From Buchananella hordeovulneris (lineage in GTDB: Bacteria > Actinomycetota > Actinomycetes > Actinomycetales > Actinomycetaceae), in assembly GCF_001907235.1 (NCBI RefSeq), contig NZ_MQVS01000006.1, positions 62,001 through 126,000 on the forward strand: a stretch of DNA of 64,000 nt, given 5' to 3'. The position numbers and the translations under genes were made by a program. Below, piece by piece: positions 52,723-62,541 of this stretch; position 1 is the stretch's first letter, and each line of letters opens with the position of its first letter. Below the pieces are notes generated by a model, which was not told the origin of the DNA, ran no database searches, and was given only the letters and a program-made list of their open reading frames with translations.

Positions 52723-53643
52723 CTAGTTCCCGGCCTGCCCCGGTGGGGCAAAAACCACATGCGGTCGGTCATGTTCGCCCTGTCGCCGCAGCAAGGCCAC
52801 CAGGTCCTCGTGCGGACCGATAGCCGCCTGCGCCGCAGGCCCCCTGGCGGGGAGGAAGCGCCCCTGCCGCAGCGCGGCGGCCTCCACCTGCGTCACCTCC
52901 CGCACCGTAAACTCGGCGCGTGCCACGGCGGCCAGCCCCACCACCCGCAAGGCGACGGGAGGCTCGGCAGCATTGCCTGCCATCACCTCGGCGCTGAGCT
53001 CCTCCAGCGTGCGGGCGGCATCCAGACGGTAGGCCCCCACCCGCGTGCGCCGCAACGCCGTCAGGTGCCCGCCGCAGCCAAGCTGCTTACCCAGGTCACG
53101 GGCCAAGGCCCGTATGTAGGTGCCGGCCGAACAGTCGATGTCCACGTCGACGTCCAGCACGGGCGTGCCATCCGCCGCCCGGGCCGGGCGCGGTGGGCTC
53201 ACCACCTCGAACCGACTGACCGTCACCGGGCGCGCTGCCAGCTGCACCCCCTGCCCCTGCCGCACCCGGGTGTAGGCCCGCTGCCCGTCGACCTTGATCG
53301 CCGACACGCTGGCGGGCACCTGCAAAATGTCCCCCGTCAGCCGCGCGATCTCGGCGGCCAACGTCTGCTCCGCGAGCTCCCGGCAGCCGCCGCCCGCCAC
53401 CACTTGCCCCTCCGCGTCGTCGGTGTCGGTGGCCTGGCCGAGGCGGATGGTGGCGGTGTAGCTCTTGGTGGTGCCGCTCAGATGGGTCAGGAGCCGCGTG
53501 GCCGCCCCCACCCCCACCACCAGCACCCCGGTGGCCAGGGGGTCCAGCGTGCCGGCGTGCCCGACCTTGCGGGTGCCTGCCAGCCGCCGCAGCTTGCCGA
53601 CCACATCGTGCGAGGTCAACCCTTGCGGTTTGTCCACCACCAC
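52723..53643 (-). CDS. truB: tRNA pseudouridine(55) synthase
   Basis: A 306-residue pseudouridine synthase for U55 in the T-loop. VVDKPQGLTSHDVV opens the fold, and the catalytic Asp34 is in GHAGTLDPLATGVL. The last 100 residues include the variable PUA-like part. GTG 53643 is the first standard start, but it has no ribosome site and cuts the usual G-L-V-V-V-D-K-P strand. The frame stays open upstream to a CTG at 53718 that overlaps the rbfA stop and follows GGAGGGG (see findings). Confidence 0.93.
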   Translation of the reverse strand: MVVDKPQGLTSHDVVGKLRRLAGTRKVGHAGTLDPLATGVLVVGVGAATRLLTHLSGTTKSYTATIRLGQATDTDDAEGQVVAGGGCRELAEQTLAAEIARLTGDILQVPASVSAIKVDGQRAYTRVRQGQGVQLAARPVTVSRFEVVSPPRPARAADGTPVLDVDVDIDCSAGTYIRALARDLGKQLGCGGHLTALRRTRVGAYRLDAARTLEELSAEVMAGNAAEPPVALRVVGLAAVARAEFTVREVTQVEAAALRQGRFLPARGPAAQAAIGPHEDLVALLRRQGEHDRPHVVFAPPGQAGN

Positions 53644-53714
53644 TAGGCCCGCCGGGGCGGGGGCCAGGGCGCGAGGCGCCGGGAACCGGTCGGTCGCCCG
53701 CTGCGGTGCGCCGT

Positions 53715-54167
53715 TCAGAGCGTCCCCTCCGCTTCTTCCTCCGCGCTCGGACGTGGCTCCCGGTACGGATTGGCTTCCCCGGCGTAGCTCTTGCCCGCCG
53801 CGAGGCGAGCCACCTCGGCATCCTTAGCGGCAGCTGCCACCAGAGCATCCTCAATTGAGGCAGCCGTCTCCGGCAGGGCGTCGCGCACAAATGTCAGGCT
53901 GGGAGTCAGGCGAATACCGAGGGCCTTGCCCACCTCCGAGCGCAACATGCCCGTGGCCGAACGCAGGGCCGCCGCGCTGGCCTCCGCCTGGGACTCCTCG
54001 CCATAGACCGTGTAGAACACCGTGGCCTGCTGCAGGTCCCCGGTAACCCGCACCTCCGTGATGGTCACGAAGCCGAGCCGGGGGTCCTTAACGCGCGTGT
54101 CCAGCAGGCGAGCCACCGTTTCGTGAATCCGATCGGCTACCTTGCGGGCGCGTGCCTGATCTGCCAT
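53715..54167 (-). CDS. rbfA: Ribosome-binding factor A
   Basis: A 150-residue KH-fold protein for late 30S maturation. ADQARARKVADRIHETVARL at the N-terminus and RDPRLGFVTITEV-like DPRLGFVTITEVRV identify it, as does SEVGKALGIRLTPSLTFVRD. The C-terminal 30 residues are an acidic tail. AAGGAGG precedes the ATG. It heads the rbfA-truB-ribF group but is split from infB by the transporter/kinase operon and rarD. Confidence 0.96.
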   Translation of the reverse strand: MADQARARKVADRIHETVARLLDTRVKDPRLGFVTITEVRVTGDLQQATVFYTVYGEESQAEASAAALRSATGMLRSEVGKALGIRLTPSLTFVRDALPETAASIEDALVAAAAKDAEVARLAAGKSYAGEANPYREPRPSAEEEAEGTL

Positions 54168-54209
54168 GTCGGCCTCCTTCAGTGTTTTCCGGGCCCCAGA
54201 TTACGGCCC

Positions 54210-54695
54210 CTACCGGTCTGGACGCGAACGCAGCAGGTCCACCACCCGGTCGGCTTGCAAAACCGGCAGAGCCACCAACGGGTCAGTGCCCGTACTAACC
54301 ACGTAGTTGGTCAACTGGGTGCGCACGGTGTCCGCCAGCTCGGCGGCCTGCCACGGCTTGGCGATGTAGTGATCCAGACCCCCGTCGTTAATGGCGCGAA
54401 TCGTGTCGGCCTGATCCGCCTGTCCCGTCACCAGCACTCGGCGGGCATCCCCGGTGGCGGCCACCTGCCGGGACGCCACCAAAAAGTCCACCCCCGACTC
54501 GCCCGGCAGTCGGTGATCAGCCAGGATAAGGGCCAACTCATCCCCGTCGGCCGTTATCTCCTCAACCACCTCCCGCGCGTCGGCGACGTCCTCGGCGTAC
54601 TCGATCCGCACCCACGGAGCGAATGGCTCTAGGTCGCGGGCTAAGGCCGCCCGCACCGGGGGTTCGTCTTCTAAAACCAAGATGGCTAGCTTCAT
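54210..54695 (-). CDS. Receiver-only response regulator
   Basis: A 161-residue CheY-like protein with phospho-acceptor Asp60 in ILADHRLPG, acidic Glu9/Asp10, Thr90 and Lys113 in IAKPW. No DNA-binding domain follows; the last 30 residues are unassigned. The ATG overlaps the stop of the upstream histidine kinase (ATGA), making it the obvious partner. Output is therefore likely by protein interaction or phosphotransfer. Confidence 0.88.
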   Translation of the reverse strand: MKLAILVLEDEPPVRAALARDLEPFAPWVRIEYAEDVADAREVVEEITADGDELALILADHRLPGESGVDFLVASRQVAATGDARRVLVTGQADQADTIRAINDGGLDHYIAKPWQAAELADTVRTQLTNYVVSTGTDPLVALPVLQADRVVDLLRSRPDR

Positions 54696-56611
54696 GTTTC
54701 CTCCTGCAGGGGCGGGGCAGACACGGGCAGACGCACGGTCACCACGGTGCTGCCAGGCTCCGAGTCGATGGTGATGTCGCCGCCGTGCTCGGTGACGAAA
54801 CGCTTAGCGATGTCCAGACCCAGCCCGAGACCGAAGCGAACTGTGCCGTGCTTAGTGGTGAAACGGGGAGTGAAGACGTGCGCGAGCACGTCGGGGCTGA
54901 TGCCGGGACCGTTATCGCTTATCTGCACCACGATCCACTCACCGTCCTGCCGGGTCGTGACTTTGATCCTGCCTTGCCCGCCGAGCGCTTCGGCAGCGTT
55001 AACCAGCACGTTAGTCCACACCTGCCCCAATTCGGCGGCGCGAGCCCGAATAACCGGCAACTGACCGTAATCCCGGTCGATATCGATGCCGTGCAACCGG
55101 TGGGAGACCAACTGGAAGGTGTCCTGCAAGGTCTCATTTACGTCCACCCCATCCCGCGGCCCACTCTCCGGGCGCGCATAGTTACGCAGGGAGGCCACTA
55201 GCCGAGTGATGTGCCCCGCGGCCTGGTTGATGGCCCGCACAGCGGTGCCGAGCGAGGCAGCCCGCTCGACGATCTCTAGGTCCGCCGGGTGACTGGCCAA
55301 TTGGGCTGCCCGCTCCACCTCGGTGATACCCGCCGTCACCAGGCGTCGCGCCAGCGCGTCGTCGCCAATACGGGCCGTTATCGCGCGCCGGGCGGCCCGC
55401 TCGGCGCGCGTAGGCAACGGCGGCCGGGTGGCAGCCTCGGCGATGGCCTGCACCAACATCGGACCGCGCGGATGCGACGCCAATAGTGCCTTCACGTCAC
55501 TGGTCAAATGCTCGGTGGAACGCACTAGGGCCGCCACCGGGTTGTTCAACTCGTGGGCGATACCGGCCGACAGCTCCCCCAGGGTGGCAAAGCGAGCCTG
55601 CGTGACCAGCGAGAGCCGAGCCTCCTCCAACGCGCTGAGCGCGCGGGCCAGCTCCGCCCGCTCGGTACGCAAATGGTCGGTGAGTTCGTCCCGCTCGATC
55701 TGCAATTGTTCGGCCCGCTGCAACCGACTTCCGAGCACGGTAATGGCAGTGGCGGCCAGCACCGCGGCCACCTGCCCTTCCAGCCGCAGCGCCCGGTCAA
55801 GTTGGTCCTGAGACAAGTGCACCAACACCGTGGGCGAGGTGGTGGTGGCCGTGAAGTAGGCGGTGCGCCGATTGGCCAGGGCCAACAGCCCGACAATCCG
55901 CCCGGTGGTGGCGTGGTGAAAGAGGATTTCCTTGCCTTGATTTACGCGGGTCAATGCCACCCGGCCGGACAGCAGCACATAGACCCCGTCCAGGTGCCGA
56001 TCCTGGTGGGTCAACCGCACCCCGGCGGGCAGCCGCACACGCGGTCGCGGGCCCAGCACCCGCTCGATGGCGTCCATCAGTTCGACCATGAGCACCCCGT
56101 CGGAGGCGTCCAGATCCCGCAACAACTCACTCTCGGGGCGGGCGGTCACCTGCGCGATGCGTTCCCGGGCCTGCGCCTCACTGGCCGTGGGGGCGGCGGG
56201 CGGCCCGTGGCGCCGCATCCAGCGGGCGAACTGGTTGGCGGCGTGCTTGGCGAGGAACCCCGGGGTCATGGGCAGGCCGATGAAGGCATCGACCCAGCCC
56301 GCGTCCACCGAGTGCGAGGCACCGGGCACCTCGGGGCCGGAGAGCACCAGCATGCGCGCGTGCGCCAGGTGCGGGGAGGCCATCAGCACCTCCAGCATCT
56401 TGTCCACGCTCTGGGAAACGCAGGCCACCACCGCGAGCGCCACCGGGCGGGTGGCGGCCTCGACTGCGGCCGCTGGGGTGGGCACCGTGCGCAGCTCGAC
56501 GACGTCGCCCAGGCCGTTGCGGAGCTCTGCCTCGGCTTCTGCCACCAGGTGCCCCGCGCCGACGACCAGCGCCAACGGGGTCCACGCCTCCTCTATTGGA
56601 GCGTCGTTCAT
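54692..56611 (-). CDS. Soluble histidine kinase with cyclic-nucleotide-binding-like domain
   Basis: A 639-residue cytoplasmic kinase. Residues 1-135 look like a receiver-type alpha/beta domain lacking the acidic pocket. A cyclic-nucleotide-binding-like barrel follows (about 165-300, with LPAGVRLTHQDRHLDGVYVL). A coiled coil leads to the H-box AGIAHELNNP with His353, then the HATPase domain with VNAAEAL, DNGPGIS and GLGLGLDIAKRF. No membrane helix is present. ATG 56611 overlaps the transporter stop (ATGA), so the kinase is co-produced with the transporter and the receiver protein. It may sense a cytosolic nucleotide or the transport state. Confidence 0.88.
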   Translation of the reverse strand: MNDAPIEEAWTPLALVVGAGHLVAEAEAELRNGLGDVVELRTVPTPAAAVEAATRPVALAVVACVSQSVDKMLEVLMASPHLAHARMLVLSGPEVPGASHSVDAGWVDAFIGLPMTPGFLAKHAANQFARWMRRHGPPAAPTASEAQARERIAQVTARPESELLRDLDASDGVLMVELMDAIERVLGPRPRVRLPAGVRLTHQDRHLDGVYVLLSGRVALTRVNQGKEILFHHATTGRIVGLLALANRRTAYFTATTTSPTVLVHLSQDQLDRALRLEGQVAAVLAATAITVLGSRLQRAEQLQIERDELTDHLRTERAELARALSALEEARLSLVTQARFATLGELSAGIAHELNNPVAALVRSTEHLTSDVKALLASHPRGPMLVQAIAEAATRPPLPTRAERAARRAITARIGDDALARRLVTAGITEVERAAQLASHPADLEIVERAASLGTAVRAINQAAGHITRLVASLRNYARPESGPRDGVDVNETLQDTFQLVSHRLHGIDIDRDYGQLPVIRARAAELGQVWTNVLVNAAEALGGQGRIKVTTRQDGEWIVVQISDNGPGISPDVLAHVFTPRFTTKHGTVRFGLGLGLDIAKRFVTEHGGDITIDSEPGSTVVTVRLPVSAPPLQEET

Positions 56612-58020
56612 GACGTGATCCCGCTCAGGTCCCACAGCCACGGCAGTGCGAAAGCCAAAACTAGGGCGCCTATCCCGCCGACTACCAGCCCGACCACGGC
56701 CATGTCCTTGGTCTTAATGGCCCCGGTGGCATATGCGATCGCGTTGGGTGGGGTGGAGATAGGCATCGACATGCCGAGGGAGCAGGCGATGGCGATGAGG
56801 ACGGCGATCGTGATGGGCGAGACGGCTAGACCGGCGGAAAAGCCGAGCGCCAGCGGCACCAGCAAGTTGGCGGAAGCCGAGTGGCTCATCACGTTCGACA
56901 TGCCGAGCCCGAGGGCGGCCAGCCCCAACAGCAGGGCCCACACCGGCAGGCTGCTCCACTGCACCGCCCCCACGATCCAGCCATCCAGCCCGGTGGCCTG
57001 CGCCCCCTTGCCGAGGGCAATACCCCCGGCCACCAGCCACAGCACCGGCCACGAGAGTTTTTTCAGGTCCTCGCCCGACATGACTTGGGTTCCCAGCAGC
57101 GCCACAACCGGGATGAAGCCCACGATGTTAGAGCTCAGGCCGTGCAGGGGCTCGCTCATCCACAAAAGGATCGTCACCCCGGCGACGACGTAAAAGACCC
57201 GCGCTGGGATGGATGTGTCGAACGACGCCGACATGGTCACCGTCAACTTCCCGCCCCGGGGCACGAACCACAAACAGATGACCCACCAGGCGAAGAAAAG
57301 CAGTGCCAACGTGTAGGGCAGGGCCAGCGCCATCCAGTCCACGAAGGTGAGATCCACTCCCCTTTCCTTCAGCGCCCCGAGCGCTACCGCGTTGGGCGGT
57401 GAACCGACGGGGGTGCCGATGCCACCGATATTGGCCGCCACCGGGATGCTGACCGCGACCCCGGCCCGCATTTTTTCTTCCGGCACTAGGGCCAGGATTG
57501 GCAACACGACCGCGAACATCGTGGCGGTGGTGGCAGTGTTGGACATAAACATCGACAACAGCCCGGTGATGAGCATCAACCCAAAAACTGTGCCCCGCGC
57601 CGACCCGTGGAATGGTCGCAGCATCACGGCGGCGATCGACCGGTCTAGTCCGAACTTGGCCGCCCCGTCGGCCAACAGGAATCCGCCCAAAAATAAGATG
57701 AGTACCGGGCTGGCTAAGGTGGCGAATATCGCGGTCGAGGTGGGGGCGTCGGGGCCCGCATCCACCAGCCCGTCTGTGGAGATTAGCAGCACCTGCGCCA
57801 GAATCACCCCCACGGCGGTGGCGTACAACGGGATGGCCTCGGTTACCCACAACGCGATGGCGGCCAAGAAGATCCCGAGCATTCGCCGACCTGGGGGTGC
57901 CAGGCCTGCTATGTCCACCACCGAAGTGACCACCATTGCCACCGTGGCAATTAGTAATCCCGCGGCTTTCACTTTCGTCAGCCGCGGCAATTTCGCTTCC
58001 ACTGCGGTTCTGCGTGCCAT
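56608..58020 (-). CDS. SLC13/DASS-family anion:sodium symporter
   Basis: A 470-residue membrane protein with about 11-12 helices, of the divalent anion:Na+ symporter family (dicarboxylates, citrate or sulfate). The first SNT motif is in FMSNTATTATM and its substrate loop is GTPVGSPPN. In the second half, MSNVMSHSASANLLVP and STPPNAIAYATG are the equivalents, with Val in place of the usual Thr in SNT. GGGAGGG precedes ATG 58020. It heads a three-gene overlapping operon with a histidine kinase and a receiver, which suggests regulated uptake. Confidence 0.9.
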   Translation of the reverse strand: MARRTAVEAKLPRLTKVKAAGLLIATVAMVVTSVVDIAGLAPPGRRMLGIFLAAIALWVTEAIPLYATAVGVILAQVLLISTDGLVDAGPDAPTSTAIFATLASPVLILFLGGFLLADGAAKFGLDRSIAAVMLRPFHGSARGTVFGLMLITGLLSMFMSNTATTATMFAVVLPILALVPEEKMRAGVAVSIPVAANIGGIGTPVGSPPNAVALGALKERGVDLTFVDWMALALPYTLALLFFAWWVICLWFVPRGGKLTVTMSASFDTSIPARVFYVVAGVTILLWMSEPLHGLSSNIVGFIPVVALLGTQVMSGEDLKKLSWPVLWLVAGGIALGKGAQATGLDGWIVGAVQWSSLPVWALLLGLAALGLGMSNVMSHSASANLLVPLALGFSAGLAVSPITIAVLIAIACSLGMSMPISTPPNAIAYATGAIKTKDMAVVGLVVGGIGALVLAFALPWLWDLSGITS

Positions 58021-58045
58021 GTGCCCTCCCTGCCGCATAGCTTCG

Positions 58046-58058
58046 TTGCGTAGCGCAA
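58046..58058. promoter_or_regulatory. Inverted repeat in the SLC13 operon leader
   Basis: TTGCG, TAG, CGCAA lies 26 bases before the transporter start, just downstream of a TATCAT -10 candidate on the minus strand (58073-58068). It could be an operator; the neighbouring receiver protein has no DNA-binding domain. Confidence 0.35.
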
Positions 58059-58170
58059 GCAATTGTGATGATACCCACTGGCAGCGCCCGCGGTGCGGGC
58101 TTAGGGCCTAACGTTGCTGGCCGCAGGGCCGCGACTGGCTGGCAGCGGCCGCAATACTTACCATTACCCG

Positions 58171-59097
58171 GTGCTTAACTACGCCGATCGCCGCGCCCTG
58201 CTCGGGCTCGGTATTGCCAGCAGCTGCTACTTCTTGTGGGGACTGTTTCCCCTGTACTTCCGTACCCTGATCGAGGTTAATGCGGTAGAGATCATCGCGC
58301 ATCGCGCGGTGTGGACCTGCGTGACTTGTCTGGGGCTCCTGGCCCTCCTGCGGCGAGGCCAGCGCCTGCGTCGGGCATTGGCCGATCGGCGCACGGTGCT
58401 GCTGTTGGCAATAGCGGGGGCCCTGGTGACGTTGAACTGGCTCACCTACGTCTACGGGGTCAATACCGGACGTACCACCGACGCCGCCATCGGTTACTTC
58501 CTCAACCCGCTGCTGACTGTCGCCCTCGCCCGTTTCTTCCTGCACGAGCCGCTCCGGCCTTTGCAGTGGCTGTCCCTGGCAATCGCCACCCTCGCGGTGG
58601 TGGTGCTTATCGTGGCCTACGGCAGTGTTCCCTGGATCTCGCTGGGGCTCGCCTTCACCTTCGGTTTTTATAGCCTGTTGAAAAAGCAGGCGGGGGCCCG
58701 GGTCGATCCGCTGACCGGCCTGGCCATCGAAACCGCCGCGGTGACCCCGCTGGCCGGCGGCTACCTGCTGTGGCTAGCCGCCACCGGCGTAGGGGCCTTC
58801 AGTTTGCCGAGCCTGGTGAGCGGCACCGGGACGCTGACGTGGCTGCTCCTGGCCGCCGGGCCCATCACCGCTTTGCCCCTGTTGCTGTTTGCCGAGGGTT
58901 CGCGCCGCGTCTCGTTGACGGTGATGGGGCTCTTGCAGTACATCGGCCCCACATTGCAGTTCCTGGTGGCCGTCTTCCTCTTCCACGAGCACTTACCTCC
59001 CGCCCGCCTGTGGGCGATAGCGCTGGTGTGGCTGGCCGTCGCCGTCTTCGTGACTGACTCGCTGCGGGCCCGGCGGCGCACCCCGCGCCAGTCTTAG
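58171..59097 (+). CDS. rarD: EamA-family transporter RarD
   Basis: A 308-residue membrane protein with ten predicted helices in two EamA repeats, closest to RarD by GIASSCYFLWGLFPLYF, EIIAHRAVW and GLLQYIGPTLQFLVAVFLF. RarD-type proteins are presumed drug/metabolite exporters; the substrate is unknown. GTG 58171 was preferred to a TTG at 58114 since the first helix then begins where family members start. It is a lone plus-strand gene between the infB and transporter operons. Confidence 0.87.
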   Translation: MLNYADRRALLGLGIASSCYFLWGLFPLYFRTLIEVNAVEIIAHRAVWTCVTCLGLLALLRRGQRLRRALADRRTVLLLAIAGALVTLNWLTYVYGVNTGRTTDAAIGYFLNPLLTVALARFFLHEPLRPLQWLSLAIATLAVVVLIVAYGSVPWISLGLAFTFGFYSLLKKQAGARVDPLTGLAIETAAVTPLAGGYLLWLAATGVGAFSLPSLVSGTGTLTWLLLAAGPITALPLLLFAEGSRRVSLTVMGLLQYIGPTLQFLVAVFLFHEHLPPARLWAIALVWLAVAVFVTDSLRARRRTPRQS

Positions 59098-59137
59098 GCG
59101 TCCCATGCTCGGCGGCGGACGATTCACGCCGCGCATA

Positions 59138-59174
59138 CGGGGAGGGGGCGACCGTGACGGTCACCCCCTCCCCG
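59138..59174. terminator. Hairpin terminator between convergent rarD and infB
   Basis: CGGGGAGGGGG (59138-59148) pairs with 59164-59174; an inner GACCG/CGGTC stem extends it across one mismatch with a TGA loop. It lies 10 bases after the infB stop and 40 after rarD. Confidence 0.75.
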
Positions 59175-59184
59175 ACGGCAAACG

Positions 59185-62055
59185 CTAGCTGCGCGGCTTC
59201 TCGCGCATCTCCCAGGTCTCGATGACGTCGCCTTCGGCGATGTCCTTGTACCCGAGCGTGATACCGCACTCGTAGCCCTCGCGCACCTCAGTCACGTCGT
59301 CCTTCTCACGGCGCAGCGACTCGATGTTGAGGTTGTCGGCCACCACGACCCCGTCGCGCACCAGGCGGGCCTTGGTGTTGCGGCGGATGGTGCCCGAGCG
59401 CACGATCGAACCGGCAATGTTGCCGAACCGACCCGAGCGGAAGACCTGCCGGATCTCCGCGGTGCCCAGCTGGACCTCCTCGTAGATCGGCTTGAGCATG
59501 CCCTTCATGGCCTGCTCGACATCTTCCAGCGCCTGGTAGATGACCGAGTAGTACTTGATCTCCACGCCTTCGGCGTCGGCCATGTCGGCCACGCGCTCGG
59601 CCGGGCGAACGTTGAAACCGATGATGACGGCGTTGTCGACCGTCGCCAGGTTGACGTCGTTCTGCGTGATGGCCCCCACCCCGCGGTGGATGATGCGGAG
59701 CTGGACTTCCTCGCCCACGTCAATCTTGAGCAGCGAGTCTTCCAGGGCCTCCACGGCACCGGAGACGTCACCCTTGATGATGAGGTTAAGGGTGTCGACC
59801 TTGCCTTCCTTCAGGGCCGCGTCGAAGTCTTCCAGGCTGATGCGCTTGCGGCGCTTGGCCAGGTTGGCGGCCCGCTCGGCGGCCGCCCGCTTGTCGGCAA
59901 TCTGCCGGGCGGTGCGGTCGTCGCCCGCGATCAGGAAGCTGTCGCCGGCGCGCGGCACCGAGGTCAAGCCCAGCACCTGTACGGGGCGCGACGGCTTTGC
60001 TTCCGTCAGGGCGTTGCCGTGCTCGTCGAACATGGCGCGCACGCGCCCGTAGGCGGTCCCGGCCACGATCGAGTCCCCGATGCGCAAAGTACCGCGCTGC
60101 ACCAGTGCCGTGATGACGGCGCCACGGCCCTTGTCCAGGTTGGCCTCGATGGCGACGCCACGGGCATCCTGCCGCGGGTTGGCCTGCAATTCCAGGGCCC
60201 CGTCGGCGGTGAGGAGCACCGCGTCGAGCAAGTCGTCGATGCCGATACGCTTGAGCGCCGAGACGTCGACGAACATGGTGTCGCCACCGTATTCCTCGGA
60301 CACCAGGTTGTATTCGGTCAACTGCCCCCGGATCTTCTCCGGGTTGGCGCCGTCCTTATCGATCTTGTTGACGGCCACGACGATCGGCACCCCGGCCGCT
60401 TGGGCGTGGTTAAGCGCCTCAATGGTCTGCGGCATGATGCCGTCGTCGGCCGCCACCACCAGGATGGCGATGTCGGTGACGGATGCCCCACGGGCCCGCA
60501 TCGCCGTGAACGCCTCGTGACCGGGTGTGTCGATGAAGGTGATCGCCCGCTCCTCGCCCTCGTGCAGGCGGTGGATCTGGTAGGCGCCGATATGCTGCGT
60601 GATGCCGCCGGCCTCCCCGGCGACCACATCGGCCGACCGGATGGCGTCCAGCAGCTTGGTCTTCCCGTGGTCGACGTGCCCCATGACCGTGACCACCGGG
60701 GGCCGCGGCAGCAGGTCCGCGTCCTCCACCAGGGCCTCCTCGGCGTCCAGGTCGATGTCGAAGGACTCCAACAACTCCCGGTCTTCGTCCTCCGGGGAGA
60801 CGATCTGGACGTCGTAGCCCAGCTCGGTGCCCAGCAGCATGAAGGTGTCCTCGTCCAGCGACTGGGTGGCCGTGGCCATCTCCCCCAGGTGGAACAGGAC
60901 GGTGACCAGGCTGGCCGGGTTGGCGTCGATCCGTTCCGCGAAGTCCGCCAACGACGCCCCGGCACGAATCCGCACCTTGGTGTTGTTGCCGCGCGGCACC
61001 TGCACGCCCCCGATCATGGGCGCGGACTGCTGCTCGAACTCCTGCCGCTTGGCCCGCTTGGACTTCTTGCCGCGCACCGGGCGGCCACCGGACCGCCCGA
61101 AGGCACCCTGCGTCCCGCCGCGGCCACCGCGGCCACCGCCGCGACCGGCGGCCGCCGCGGGCGCGCCACCGCGCGTCCCAAACGACCCGCCGGTGTTGCT
61201 GGCTCCCCCGCCGGGGGCGCCGGGGCCCCGGCCCCGACCGCCACCCCGCGCGGCGGGCGCGGGCCGTCCCAGACCGGATTGCCCCGGCATCATTCCCGGG
61301 TTGGGCCGCGGCCCACCCGGGCGGGGCGCCTCACCCGCCGGACGCTGGCCGCCCGGGCGGGCCCCAGCGGGGGGCGCGGGCCGACGCGGTTGGCCCGGAC
61401 GCGGCATACCCTGCGACGGGGCGAACGGGCTGTTGCCTGGCCGCGGACCGGCGGGACGCTGCGGGCGGGGAGCCTGCGGACGCGGGGCGGCCGGGCGCGG
61501 GCCGGGCACTGCGCCCGGCTTGGGGGCGCCAGGCGCGGCATCCCGCCGGGGGGCGGGGGCAGCCGGTTCGCTCTTGGCCACCGACGGCTTCGGTCCCGGT
61601 TTCACCCCTGGCTTGGGGGCAGGCTTGCTCGGTGCCGCACTCGGCTTGGCGGCCGCCGGCGGTTTGCTCGCGGTGGGCTTGTCAGCTACCGGGGTGGGTT
61701 TGTCAGCCGGGCCCGGCTTGCCGGGGAGCGGCTTGTCCTTGGCGGGCCCCGGTTTGGGGGCGGCCGGGGCCGTCTTGCCGCCCCCGGGCGTCGGCTTGGC
61801 GGCAGGCTTGCTGCTCGCCGCCTTGGCGGGCGTCGGGCTCGGTTTAGCAGGCTGCGCCGCGGGGGCGGCTTCAGCCTGCGGTTCGGCGGGCTTGCTGGCG
61901 GCCGCGAAGTGTTCGCGCAGCATGCGCGCCACCGGCGGCTCAACCGTTGAAGAGGCCGTGCGCACAAATTCGCCCTTGGCCTTCAACGTCTCAATAACTT
62001 CTTTGCTTGTGACTCCGAACTCCTTGGCAAGTTCGTGCACGCGGGGTTTTGCCAC
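59185..62055 (-). CDS. infB: Translation initiation factor IF-2
   Basis: A 956-residue IF-2. An IF2_N helix ([20 protein letters not shown]) is followed by a very long Pro/Ala/Gly/Lys low-complexity region (about residues 50-330). The G domain has GHVDHGKT at about 460, DTPGHE and NKID. Domains II to IV complete the initiator-tRNA-binding part. GTG 62055 has AGGAG upstream and gives the family N-terminus. It follows ylxR in the conserved rimP-nusA-ylxR-infB operon. Confidence 0.97.
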   Translation of the reverse strand: MAKPRVHELAKEFGVTSKEVIETLKAKGEFVRTASSTVEPPVARMLREHFAAASKPAEPQAEAAPAAQPAKPSPTPAKAASSKPAAKPTPGGGKTAPAAPKPGPAKDKPLPGKPGPADKPTPVADKPTASKPPAAAKPSAAPSKPAPKPGVKPGPKPSVAKSEPAAPAPRRDAAPGAPKPGAVPGPRPAAPRPQAPRPQRPAGPRPGNSPFAPSQGMPRPGQPRRPAPPAGARPGGQRPAGEAPRPGGPRPNPGMMPGQSGLGRPAPAARGGGRGRGPGAPGGGASNTGGSFGTRGGAPAAAAGRGGGRGGRGGTQGAFGRSGGRPVRGKKSKRAKRQEFEQQSAPMIGGVQVPRGNNTKVRIRAGASLADFAERIDANPASLVTVLFHLGEMATATQSLDEDTFMLLGTELGYDVQIVSPEDEDRELLESFDIDLDAEEALVEDADLLPRPPVVTVMGHVDHGKTKLLDAIRSADVVAGEAGGITQHIGAYQIHRLHEGEERAITFIDTPGHEAFTAMRARGASVTDIAILVVAADDGIMPQTIEALNHAQAAGVPIVVAVNKIDKDGANPEKIRGQLTEYNLVSEEYGGDTMFVDVSALKRIGIDDLLDAVLLTADGALELQANPRQDARGVAIEANLDKGRGAVITALVQRGTLRIGDSIVAGTAYGRVRAMFDEHGNALTEAKPSRPVQVLGLTSVPRAGDSFLIAGDDRTARQIADKRAAAERAANLAKRRKRISLEDFDAALKEGKVDTLNLIIKGDVSGAVEALEDSLLKIDVGEEVQLRIIHRGVGAITQNDVNLATVDNAVIIGFNVRPAERVADMADAEGVEIKYYSVIYQALEDVEQAMKGMLKPIYEEVQLGTAEIRQVFRSGRFGNIAGSIVRSGTIRRNTKARLVRDGVVVADNLNIESLRREKDDVTEVREGYECGITLGYKDIAEGDVIETWEMREKPRS

Positions 62056-62128
62056 TTTTCTCCTGTCTGGGTCCCCCACCCACACAGGTGGAGAACATCA
62101 ATTGGTCTGGCAGCTCATTGCTGGGTAC

Positions 62129-62455
62129 TCATCGGGTGCCCATGGCCTTTTCCGCCTTTCCTCGAGTTTGGCTCGCGCCGCCCTCACCGTCGCGCACCTT
62201 ACGCAACGTGTTTGCCACTTCCGTGACGTCCACCGCCTGGGAGGTACGAAATGCCCACGCAAGGGCCCGTTTCTTTACCGCCAGCGCCAGGCACTGCGGA
62301 TGAATCCAGGCCCCCCGCCCCGGGGCACCGCCCCGCTCATCCACGGCCGCGCGTCTTGTGCTCGCGTCGAATACGAGGCGCACTAGGTGCGACCGCGGGT
62401 GTTTAGTGCGGCAACCCACACACGTGCGCAGCGGCACATGTTTCGTTTTTTCCAC
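62129..62455 (-). CDS. YlxR/RnpM-family RNA-binding protein
   Basis: A 108-residue DUF448 protein with the motif PLRTCVGCRTKHPRSHLVRLV and GRGAWIHPQCLALAVKKRAL. In Bacillus the homologue (RnpM) modulates RNase P. The start is uncertain: GTG 62455 lies just before the family N-terminus; a GTG at 62545 overlapping the nusA stop (GTGA) would add 30 residues without homology. It lies between nusA and infB as usual. Confidence 0.85.
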   Translation of the reverse strand: MEKTKHVPLRTCVGCRTKHPRSHLVRLVFDASTRRAAVDERGGAPGRGAWIHPQCLALAVKKRALAWAFRTSQAVDVTEVANTLRKVRDGEGGASQTRGKAEKAMGTR

Positions 62456-62541
62456 CCAGGAAAGTGAACCATCGGCCAGTGTACCCGGCTGGGCCGCGTT
62501 TTCTCCGTCACTGGCGAGTGGGCCTGGTCGCAAGTTGCGTT

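Noticed and set aside
61056-61900. Repetitive Pro/Ala/Gly-coding tract as a possible repeat array.
   Set aside because: It is the normal low-complexity linker of an actinobacterial IF-2, not a DNA repeat array.
59686-61950. A 754-codon open frame antisense to infB.
   Set aside because: It mirrors the Pro/Ala/Gly-rich infB coding strand; high GC leaves the antisense frames open. No family motif and no ribosome site.
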